DNA of 6,621 bases from Methylobacter sp. (lineage in GTDB: Bacteria > Pseudomonadota > Gammaproteobacteria > Methylococcales > Methylomonadaceae). This document shows, piece by piece, positions 1 through 6,102 of this stretch (position 1 is its first letter; every line of letters starts with the position of its first letter). A program made the position numbers and the translations under genes. Location of the stretch: NCBI GenBank assembly GCA_003158415.1, contig PMJA01000101.1:4488-11108 (forward strand). The letters run 5' to 3'. The notes below the pieces were generated by a model. The model did not search any database, was not told the origin of the DNA, and worked only from the letters and a program-made list of their open reading frames with translations.

Positions 1-1
1 C

Positions 2-694
2 CTAAACCGCCTCAACTTCTTCTTTAAACGATCTGATTTCCCTGGACGGGCCCAACACCACCAGCACATCGCCTGCATTGAGGATATATTCTTGTTCACC
101 AACTGCAAAATGCAATGTTTCTCCTGATATTCTATCCACGACGCCGATGAGAATTAAATTATATTTCCCGTCCATCTTTAATTCGCTGGTTTTAGTGTTT
201 TCCAGACTAGAACCCTTATGAATTTCTATTTGCGCGATATGTAAATCATGCCGCCCGAACACCGTATCATCCAGAACATTAGTAATATCCGGCCTCACCA
301 GCATGTCATGGGTTTTTCTGCCGCAAATTTCATAAGGGTCAATGATCTTGTTGGCCCCGGCCGCCATTAGCTTTTCCGCCGCATCAGGATCATCAACAAT
401 GGCGACAATAGTCAACGCTTTATCAATAGCCCGCGCTGAAATCGTTAGAAACACATTGTCGGAATCCCTGGGATAAAAACAAAAAACAATATCGACATCA
501 TCGCCTATGCCAATTGACTTAAGCGCCTCATCATTGCGAAAGTCGATAATTTTGGTTTCAAAACCCTGCTCAGCAACCCAATCCGCCTCAGATTCGTCTT
601 TCACGATAAAAACGAAACTATACAGGTCTTCATTTAACCGGCTCATCACCTCCAGGGACATGATACTGTAACCGAACACGGCAATGCGCTTCAT
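2..694 (-). CDS. Stand-alone RCK (TrkA-N/TrkA-C) channel regulatory subunit
   Basis: A complete 230-residue soluble protein with no signal peptide or membrane segment. Residues 1 to about 125 look like a Rossmann-type RCK_N (TrkA-N) domain. Residues about 145-225 look like an RCK_C (TrkA-C) domain ending in the typical AGDVLVVLG strand (207-215). RCK proteins assemble into cytoplasmic gating rings of K+ channels or Trk/Ktr transporters. The usual GxGxxG dinucleotide loop is degenerate here (G8-Y-S10-I-M-S13), and the acidic residue expected at the end of beta-2 aligns with V31, so NAD(H) binding is doubtful. The start ATG (692-694) overlaps the TGA of the upstream channel gene as ATGA. There is no strong Shine-Dalgarno, so translation is probably coupled. 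The C-terminal third resembles that of the upstream channel, suggesting origin by domain duplication. Inference: it joins the channel's gating ring. A TrkA partner of an unlinked Trk system is the alternative. Confidence 0.85.
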   Translation of the reverse strand: MKRIAVFGYSIMSLEVMSRLNEDLYSFVFIVKDESEADWVAEQGFETKIIDFRNDEALKSIGIGDDVDIVFCFYPRDSDNVFLTISARAIDKALTIVAIVDDPDAAEKLMAAGANKIIDPYEICGRKTHDMLVRPDITNVLDDTVFGRHDLHIAQIEIHKGSSLENTKTSELKMDGKYNLILIGVVDRISGETLHFAVGEQEYILNAGDVLVVLGPSREIRSFKEEVEAV

Positions 695-2295
695 CGTCTA
701 CGCCCGCTTTTATACCTGCTTTTTTCAAGCTGCTCCCGAAAATAAGCGATGCCGACCTCCCGGCCCAAAACTACCAGCAGATCCCCTGCCCGCAAGACAA
801 AGTAAGGTTCGGGATTAAAATAGAAATGCTGGTTTTTCAACTTATAACTATTCTTATGCTTGCGATGCACCGGATTTGCACTGACGACGCCGACCAGCAT
901 TAATTTCCTGCGTTCAAAATCGACCTCGGCAATGTTCATGCCGTCGATCACAGAATCTGAATGCACCGGCAAGGTTTCCATAATGAACTGCTTTTCTTCA
1001 CGGATAATACCCAAAATAGCCTCGAAAGCAACCGGCTGCCCAATATATTCAGCAACCGCCATAGCAGCTATTTCAAACGGCTGGATCACGTTATCGGCTC
1101 CGGCCTGATAGAGTTTTTTAACGTTATCCTGGCTATTGGCACGGGAAATAATCCGAATAGCCGGGTTGAGATAGCGACTGGTCAGGGTAATATAAACATT
1201 GACCACATCATCGCCTGTCGTACATAAAACCGCCGCCGCCCTGTTATTAATGCCGACATTGATTAGCACATCATTTTTGCTGGCATCGGCATGAATGACC
1301 AGATAGCCCAGCCGCCTTGCTTTCAAGGCGTTCACTTCCTTGTTGTCTATAACGACAAAATGTTGCTGGTGCTTTTGCAGTTGCAGGGCGATATGCCGCC
1401 CTACCCTGCCGAATCCGCAAATAATGACAAAACTCTCATAGCGTTTTAGTTCGGCATAAATGCTGTTTTCACGCAAACCATGCATTCTGTCGTTAACTGC
1501 AGAAACGATAATGGAGATAAAAAAAGATATGACCACCAACCCGGTCAAGATCAAGGCCATAGCAACCAGCCGACCGCCGGTGGTTTGCGGCGCAATATCG
1601 CCATAACCGACCGATGAAACCGTCACTATCGACCAATAAACCGCATCGAATAAGCTGCCGACCTGCTTACCGTTAACGGAGTGTTCAAAAAAGTAAATGC
1701 CGGTGCTGCCGATAAATATCAGGAACCCCAGAAAAACAGCCAGCGTATAAAGCTCAAAGCGCTTGCTGTCCAGCACTTCGGCAAATAATTTCAGGCTTTT
1801 AAAATACCGGAACAGTTTGAACAAGCGAAAAATCAGCAAGACTCTCAGCATGCCCAACGGCCGGTAACTCGGCAAAATAGCAAGTAAATCAATCACAGCC
1901 AACGGCGCCAACATATACTCGATTTTCTTGGACAAAATCAACCGGATGACCTCGCCCCAGCGAAAAGGGCTGTTTAAATACGAAGCCTTTTCATGATGCG
2001 CCAGAATAATTTTATGGACATCATTATAAAGCCAGGCCCGCAACAGGTATTCAATGATAAACAAGGTAATCAGAACCCGCTCAATCAGCACGTCAATCCG
2101 GGTCAACTGAGTATCCACTTCGTAAATCAGCAAAAAAACGCTGAACAGAACTAGGCAAATCATCACCACATCAAAGCGGGATTTAATGCGGCTGTCCGGA
2201 TTTTCCAGTAAATCATAAAAAAACCGCTTGGTATTTTTATAATACGGCGATGTTTTCAGAAAGCAGGCAACATAAATAATCAGTCGAGTCAGCAT
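691..2295 (-). CDS. Voltage-sensor K+ channel with C-terminal RCK domain (Kch/BK-like)
   Basis: A 534-residue inner-membrane ion channel. S1 is about 42-59. S2 is about 70-88 and carries the charge-transfer pattern F79-x-x-E82 and R86. S3 is about 127-141 with D136. S4 is about 145-166 with basic residues R145, R151, R157, K160, R163 and K166. S5 is about 180-204 and the pore helix about 214-226. The selectivity filter is TVSSVGYGD (225-233), which is K+-selective, and S6 is about 243-268. The cytoplasmic part is an RCK_N domain with an intact G294-F-G-R-V-G299 loop and the acidic D317 after beta-2, followed by RCK_C (about 430-525, AGDLLVVLG at 503-511). This is the layout of E. coli Kch and eukaryotic BK channels, but longer than Kch (about 417 residues), partly through a 38-residue S2-S3 linker. 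It is the first gene of a two-gene operon with the free RCK protein (4-bp overlap). No in-frame start codon is seen just upstream. The nearest AAGG lies 15 nt from this ATG, so initiation may be weak or coupled to a short leader ORF. Confidence 0.93.
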   Translation of the reverse strand: MLTRLIIYVACFLKTSPYYKNTKRFFYDLLENPDSRIKSRFDVVMICLVLFSVFLLIYEVDTQLTRIDVLIERVLITLFIIEYLLRAWLYNDVHKIILAHHEKASYLNSPFRWGEVIRLILSKKIEYMLAPLAVIDLLAILPSYRPLGMLRVLLIFRLFKLFRYFKSLKLFAEVLDSKRFELYTLAVFLGFLIFIGSTGIYFFEHSVNGKQVGSLFDAVYWSIVTVSSVGYGDIAPQTTGGRLVAMALILTGLVVISFFISIIVSAVNDRMHGLRENSIYAELKRYESFVIICGFGRVGRHIALQLQKHQQHFVVIDNKEVNALKARRLGYLVIHADASKNDVLINVGINNRAAAVLCTTGDDVVNVYITLTSRYLNPAIRIISRANSQDNVKKLYQAGADNVIQPFEIAAMAVAEYIGQPVAFEAILGIIREEKQFIMETLPVHSDSVIDGMNIAEVDFERRKLMLVGVVSANPVHRKHKNSYKLKNQHFYFNPEPYFVLRAGDLLVVLGREVGIAYFREQLEKSRYKSGRRR

Positions 2296-2303
2296 AACGT
2301 CAT
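2289..2303 (-). CDS. Possible 4-codon leader ORF overlapping the channel start
   Basis: On the minus strand an AAGG (2311-2314) sits 7 nt before an ATG (2301-2303) that opens the frame Met-Thr-Leu-Cys-stop (TGA at 2289-2291). The channel ATG (2293-2295) lies inside this mini-frame, in another phase, and is 15 nt from the same AAGG, which is too far for ordinary initiation. Ribosomes may therefore load at the mini-ORF and restart at the channel ATG. This is inference from spacing only; so short a frame can arise by chance. Confidence 0.25.
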   Translation of the reverse strand: MTLC

Positions 2304-2322
2304 TATCAAACCTTATTGGCTT

Positions 2323-2392
2323 CCAATTTAAAGTGGGACACTATACAGATAACATCCCTCTAAGGGATGTTATCTGTCCCGCCTTAAGTTGG
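2323..2392. repeat. 70-bp imperfect palindrome (MITE/REP-like hairpin)
   Basis: The inner core is a perfect 15-bp inverted repeat (2345-2359 with 2363-2377) around a 3-nt loop. The outer arms also match: 2323-2340 and the reverse complement of 2375-2392 agree at 15 of 18 positions. The left side carries about 7 extra bases (2341-2347, CTATACA) that the right side lacks, so the whole unit folds as one long stem with a bulge. It fills about half of the gap between the lipoprotein gene and the channel operon. Neither strand shows a U-run after the stem, so it is not a standard terminator. The symmetric ends suggest a small non-autonomous mobile element or REP-type repeat. No clear target-site duplication is visible. 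In a transcript reading into the channel operon it would form a strong 5' UTR hairpin ending about 28 nt before the start codon. Confidence 0.8.
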
Positions 2393-2416
2393 TCACCTAC
2401 TTTATTCGACGAAACA

Positions 2417-2431
2417 GGCGACGCTCTCGCC
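2417..2431 (-). terminator. Weak possible terminator of the lipoprotein gene
   Basis: A small hairpin, GGCGA / TCGCC around a 5-nt loop, lies 9 nt past the lipoprotein stop codon. On the minus strand it is followed by TGTTTC, a poor U-tract. The stem is only 5 bp, so termination would be inefficient at best, and readthrough towards the channel operon is possible. Confidence 0.25.
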
Positions 2432-2440
2432 CTATGCGGA

Positions 2441-2836
2441 CTATCTGACGACCTTGTGTCCGCGCCCGCTCATACAGTTGTTAAAAGCATTTTTGTATTG
2501 ATCTTCTGAGCTTAGGCCTTTATAAGCACCGCCGCCTAAAGCACCTGTCGAAGCGCCTATGGCAGCGCCCATGCCTGGATTTCCGGCAAATGCACCTATA
2601 ACCGCGCCACCAGCCGCACCGAGCAATGCGCCCGTACCTGCGCCCACCGCCGTCTGTGTTCCCGTGCCGCCCGATGCCTGGCTGGCAAGCTGCTTGCATT
2701 CGGCCATATCCTGGTTAATGTGAGCCGCATTAGGGTCATTGTAGCTATCGACAGTCGGCGTCCATCCTCCTTGGCTAGCGCATGCCGTAAGTAAAACACT
2801 GCCGATAAAAACACCGACGTTAGCTAATTTTTTCAT
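2441..2836 (-). CDS. Glycine-zipper outer-membrane lipoprotein
   Basis: A 131-residue protein with a lipoprotein signal peptide: MKK start, hydrophobic core, and lipobox LTAC with lipidated C19. Residue +2 is Ala, so Lol sorting to the outer membrane is expected. Residues about 63-107 form a glycine zipper of repeated Gly/Ala at GxxxG-like spacing, as in the Rickettsia 17-kDa antigen and related glycine-zipper families, which can insert into or pack against membranes. C47 and C121 flank the zipper and could form a disulfide. The C-terminal NCMSGRGHKV segment resembles the C-x-x-x-R-G-[YH] ending common in such proteins. The frame can be opened three codons earlier at a GTG (2843-2845), but that GTG overlaps the Shine-Dalgarno of the ATG at 2834-2836, so the ATG is chosen. 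It follows ybbP by 72 bp on the same strand. That gap is AT-rich with a CATAAT (-10-like, 2877-2882) but no convincing -35. Specific function is unknown; an envelope-stability or stress role is typical of the family. Confidence 0.85.
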   Translation of the reverse strand: MKKLANVGVFIGSVLLTACASQGGWTPTVDSYNDPNAAHINQDMAECKQLASQASGGTGTQTAVGAGTGALLGAAGGAVIGAFAGNPGMGAAIGASTGALGGGAYKGLSSEDQYKNAFNNCMSGRGHKVVR

Positions 2837-2841
2837 ATCGA

Positions 2842-2848
2842 TCACCTT
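2842..2848 (-). promoter_or_regulatory. Ribosome binding site deciding the lipoprotein start
   Basis: AAGGTGA on the minus strand, 5 nt before the ATG at 2836. It covers the alternative upstream GTG codon, which therefore cannot be the main start. The GG core is 8 nt from the ATG, which is near ideal. Confidence 0.8.
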
Positions 2849-2908
2849 TGAAGTTATAGTTAAATTTTTTTAATAAATTATGAACACAATCCGAACGCAG
2901 GGGCATTA

Positions 2909-5392
2909 TTATAGTTCCCTTAAAACTCTGAGTGGAGATTTATTCAGCACCTGCCTTACCCCCCAACAGCCTGCGATGCCGACGAATAGCCCCCCGGCAC
3001 AGGGTACAACAGCCCATAAATACAGGCTGGGGCGATACACGATATGCATCACTTGCGTATATAACACAAAGATAACGGCTTCCGAGATGACTACGGCCAG
3101 CAAACCGGAAATCACGCCGAGTGCGCCAAATTCGATAAATTGGACTGTTCTTAACAAGGATCGGTTTGCGCCCAAGGTTCGCATTAACGCGCCTTCATAA
3201 ATCCGGCTATCCAAAGTCGCATAAACAGCGGCAAACAACACGGTAAAGCCTGCCATTAAGGCAAAGTACAGTAAATAGTTGATGGTCTGTGTCAATTGCG
3301 TCAGTAGGGTTTTAAATTGCTGCAAAATCAAATCGACTTCCAGTATGGTAGTGCCGGGATATTTTTTTACCAGTGCATTTAACACATTTTTTTGGAGTTT
3401 TGGCAAATAAAAGCTGGTGATAAAGGTACAAGGATAGGCATCCAGCGTACCGGGCGAGAACACCATATAAAAATTAGGCTTCATGGTATCCCAGCGTAGC
3501 GCCCGAATGCTGGACACCGTCGCATTAATTTGCTGGCTACCGACGGTAAAGGTCAAATAATCGCCCAGCTTTATGGCCAGACTATCGGCCAGTTTCTGTT
3601 CGACCGACACCAGGCCGGGCTGCGGCTCAGACCACCAGTTTCCGGCAACCAGCTTATTGTCGTCAGGCAGTTCTTGAGTCCAGGTCAGGCTTAATTCCCT
3701 ATGCGTGGCATTGTCGCCCTGCGTGTCTTTACTGACCCTTTTTTGCACCGGCGTGTGATTGATTTCCACCAGCCTGCCTTTAACCACCGGATAAAACTGG
3801 CTGCCGCTAATCTGCTGCCGTTGCAGTTCCTGTTGAAAATCGGCCCGTTGGCCCGGAAAAATATTGAGCGCAAAGTGATTGGGCGCGTTATCGGGCAATT
3901 GGGCTTGCCAGTCATTGATTAAATCAGTGCGCACGGTAAAGCTGAGCACCATGGCTACCAAGGTTATGCTGAAAGCCAGAATCTGGCTGACACTGGCGCG
4001 GCTGTTTCTTAACAGCCCTTGCAATCCGAAACGCCAGGTCAATGACATGGCCGGCAGCGTCCTATGGATTATCCACAACAAGCCATGGGCCGACAAACCC
4101 AACATCAGCAACGTTATCAGCCCACCGCCTAAAAGGGTTGCAGTCATTTCAATATCGTGTGTATACGTCCATATCAACAGACCGATAATGCCGGTAGAAC
4201 AGCCATAAACCAACCATGCGCTCGCGGGCAAAGGGGCCAGTTCGCGGCGCAACACCCGTAGCGGTGACACTTGTTTAAGCCGTAACAACGGCGGCAGGGC
4301 GAAACCTGATAAAACCGTCATGCCAATGATAAAACCGAAGAAAACAGTCAATAAACCGGGATCGGCTACATGCTGCGGCAGTAATCCTTGCAGTAAATGG
4401 AACAAGCCGACTTGTGCAAACCAGCCCAACAAACATCCGACGGCACTAGCCGCCAATCCTAAGATGAGAAATTGACTGCCGTACAGCAGGAGTATTTCCT
4501 GTTGTTTAAGGCCTAAGCAACGCAACAGCGCGGCGGCATTAAAATGGCGCTCGGTATAACGACGGGTCGCCATAGCTATGGCGACACCGGCAATTAAAAT
4601 TACCAGGATGCTGGACAGACCCAGATAACGTTCTGCACGATTCAATGCCGAACCCAGCTCAGGGCGATCTTCATGAACATCCATGAGCCGTTGCGAGGGA
4701 TTGAGCTGCGGCTTAAGCCATTGCTTGAATTCAGCCAAAACCTTGGCATCGCCGCTAAATTGAAAAAAGTAACGCACCTGACTGCCCGGTTGCACGATGC
4801 CGGTGGCCGGTAAGTCGGCCTCATTAATCATCACGCGCGGCGAAAAACTGTAAAAATCACCCTTCTTGTCGGGTTCGTAGGTAATGATTTTAGTGATGGT
4901 CAGCGGTTTTTCACCAACCGTTACCGTATCGCCCAGTTTAAGTTTAAGCGCCGACAGTATGCGTTTTTCCAGCCATGCCGCGCCCTGCTCCGGGCCATTG
5001 TGCATGATGGTTTCGGTCGAATAATCGTCCGTTGTCGTTTTTAAAAAACCACGCAAGGGGTAGGCGGCACTGACGGCCTTAATACCGGCCAATAACAGCT
5101 CGTCATGTTCAACCAAAACGCTGGCAAATTCAACGGTACGCGCTTGCGCCAAATTGAGCTGCATAGCCTTCGCCAACCACTCGACAGGTATCGGAGTCGG
5201 GGCGGCGATGACCAAGTCAGCCGCCAAAAATTCGGCGGCTTGATTGGTCATGGTGCGTTGCAATCGGTCTGAAAACAGCGCAATGGCGGTTGAACTGGTC
5301 ACTGCGATAATTAACGCCAGTATCAGTATCGTCAGTTCACCGGATCGGCTATCGCGCCATAACAAGCGTACCGCCAAATTAAAACGGCTCAT
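2909..5392 (-). CDS. ybbP: FtsX-like ABC transporter permease (YbbP)
   Basis: An 827-residue inner-membrane protein, close to E. coli YbbP (about 804). Ten membrane segments are visible: about 20-40, 257-277, 300-326, 347-367, 391-411, 418-442, 466-487, 704-727, 753-778 and 791-813. Two large periplasmic domains lie between TM1 and TM2 (about 41-257) and between TM7 and TM8 (about 488-702). TM2-4 and TM8-10 are two FtsX/MacB-type modules, and each is followed by the same SPLRVLR tail (376-382 and 819-825), the mark of an internal duplication. The family uses ATP hydrolysis on the cytoplasmic side to move periplasmic domains rather than carry solute through a pore. The partner ATPase YbbA is directly upstream with an ATGA overlap. 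A longer TTG-initiated frame exists (from 5431), but the ATG at 5390-5392 has an AGGA 8 nt upstream and begins MSRFNLAVRLLWRD, the expected N-terminus. Predicted role: with YbbA and TesA, handling lipid-like or hydrophobic molecules at the inner membrane; the substrate is not settled. Confidence 0.93.
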   Translation of the reverse strand: MSRFNLAVRLLWRDSRSGELTILILALIIAVTSSTAIALFSDRLQRTMTNQAAEFLAADLVIAAPTPIPVEWLAKAMQLNLAQARTVEFASVLVEHDELLLAGIKAVSAAYPLRGFLKTTTDDYSTETIMHNGPEQGAAWLEKRILSALKLKLGDTVTVGEKPLTITKIITYEPDKKGDFYSFSPRVMINEADLPATGIVQPGSQVRYFFQFSGDAKVLAEFKQWLKPQLNPSQRLMDVHEDRPELGSALNRAERYLGLSSILVILIAGVAIAMATRRYTERHFNAAALLRCLGLKQQEILLLYGSQFLILGLAASAVGCLLGWFAQVGLFHLLQGLLPQHVADPGLLTVFFGFIIGMTVLSGFALPPLLRLKQVSPLRVLRRELAPLPASAWLVYGCSTGIIGLLIWTYTHDIEMTATLLGGGLITLLMLGLSAHGLLWIIHRTLPAMSLTWRFGLQGLLRNSRASVSQILAFSITLVAMVLSFTVRTDLINDWQAQLPDNAPNHFALNIFPGQRADFQQELQRQQISGSQFYPVVKGRLVEINHTPVQKRVSKDTQGDNATHRELSLTWTQELPDDNKLVAGNWWSEPQPGLVSVEQKLADSLAIKLGDYLTFTVGSQQINATVSSIRALRWDTMKPNFYMVFSPGTLDAYPCTFITSFYLPKLQKNVLNALVKKYPGTTILEVDLILQQFKTLLTQLTQTINYLLYFALMAGFTVLFAAVYATLDSRIYEGALMRTLGANRSLLRTVQFIEFGALGVISGLLAVVISEAVIFVLYTQVMHIVYRPSLYLWAVVPCAGGLFVGIAGCWGVRQVLNKSPLRVLREL

Positions 5393-6102
5393 ACCATAAA
5401 TCCTGCATCCAGTTGAATGGTGCGTTGGCAACGGGCGGCCAGTGCGTGGTCGTGGGTCACCAATATCAACGTGGTAAGATTTTCGAGATTAAGCTCGAAC
5501 AATAGATCAACTATAGTCGCGCCGGTTTTACTATCCAGGTTACCGGTAGGCTCATCGGCAAAAAGAATTGCAGGTTTAGTCACGAATGCCCTGGCCAGGG
5601 CAACGCGCTGTTGTTCGCCGCCGGACAGTTGTTTAGGCGTGTGTGATAAACGATGCGACAAACCCACCCGGTGCAATAACGCAGTTGCGGCGGCTTTGGC
5701 GTGTTTGTCGCCGATTAACTCCAAGGGCAACATGACATTTTCCAGCGCAGTGAATCCAGGCAATAATTGAAATGACTGGAACACAAAACCAATCAGCTCA
5801 TTACGCAGAGCAGCCCTGCCATCTTCATTCATGGCGGTTATTAGTTTTCCGTTAAGACGAATAGCTCCACAACTGGGCGTATCCAGCCCCGCCAACAGGC
5901 CAATTAACGTGGATTTTCCCGAACCGGATTCACCGACGATGGCAATACTTTCACCGGATTTGATTATCAAATCTATCGATGACAATATATGCAAGTTTCC
6001 TTCGGAAGTTAGCACCGATTTACCCAGGCCTTCTGTTACTATAATGTCGTTTGATACTTGATTAACTTGAGTTTGCATAATGTTTAAATTTTTATTTGCC
6101 AT
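5389..6102 (-). CDS. ybbA: ABC transporter ATP-binding protein (YbbA, MacB/LolD-type)
   Basis: A 237-residue cytoplasmic ATPase that powers YbbP. All motifs are intact: Walker A GESGSGKST (57-65, K63), Q-loop Q109 in FVFQSFQLLP, signature LSGGEQQ (159-165), Walker B ILFADEP with D183 and catalytic E184, D-loop around D190, and switch H217 in THDH. Length matches E. coli YbbA (about 228) and the LolD/MacB/FtsE group. Three starts are possible: ATG at 6147, 6102 or 6078. The 6102 ATG has AAAAAGG 8 nt upstream; the 6078 ATG has no Shine-Dalgarno; and 6147 would give an unusually long leader. I choose 6102. This start lies inside divergent tesA, so the two genes overlap by 23 bp and the ybbA promoter must sit within tesA coding sequence; I found no convincing one there. 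ybbP follows with a 4-bp overlap. Confidence 0.93.
   Translation of the reverse strand: MANKNLNIMQTQVNQVSNDIIVTEGLGKSVLTSEGNLHILSSIDLIIKSGESIAIVGESGSGKSTLIGLLAGLDTPSCGAIRLNGKLITAMNEDGRAALRNELIGFVFQSFQLLPGFTALENVMLPLELIGDKHAKAAATALLHRVGLSHRLSHTPKQLSGGEQQRVALARAFVTKPAILFADEPTGNLDSKTGATIVDLLFELNLENLTTLILVTHDHALAARCQRTIQLDAGFMV
5401..5404 (-). promoter_or_regulatory. Ribosome binding site of ybbP inside ybbA
   Basis: AGGA on the minus strand, 8 nt before the ybbP ATG at 5392 and within the last codons of ybbA. It supports the ATG over the TTG at 5431 and allows coupled translation across the 4-bp overlap. Confidence 0.6.
6017..6045 (+). promoter_or_regulatory. Candidate sigma-70 promoter for tesA inside ybbA
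   Basis: A perfect TATAAT (6040-6045) lies 34 nt before the tesA ATG, giving a predicted transcript start near 6052 and a leader of about 28 nt. The best -35 match is TTTACC (6019-6024) with a short 15-nt spacer, so strength is uncertain. The site lies inside the 5' part of ybbA on the opposite strand, as the gene overlap requires. Confidence 0.4.

Noticed and set aside
860..1227. Open frames on the plus strand inside the channel gene.
   Set aside because: They lie opposite a well-supported conserved gene, have no recognisable domains, and overlap each other; they are shadow frames.
1597..1623. TVSSVGYGD in place of TVTTVGYGD as an altered ion selectivity.
   Set aside because: Ser for Thr is a conservative change seen in K+ channels and the GYG core is intact; K+ selectivity is still expected.
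2345..2377. The 15-bp stem as a rho-independent terminator for the lipoprotein gene.
   Set aside because: No U-run follows the stem on either strand and it lies more than 60 bp past the stop, so it is listed as a repeat instead.
2880..3200. A plus-strand frame of about 106 codons over the ybbP 3' end.
   Set aside because: It is opposite TM9-TM10 of ybbP, has unremarkable composition and no ribosome site worth naming; a shadow frame.
5393..5431. Longer ybbP start at a TTG (5431).
   Set aside because: The ATG at 5392 overlaps the ybbA stop as ATGA, has an AGGA 8 nt upstream, and begins the protein at the expected family N-terminus.
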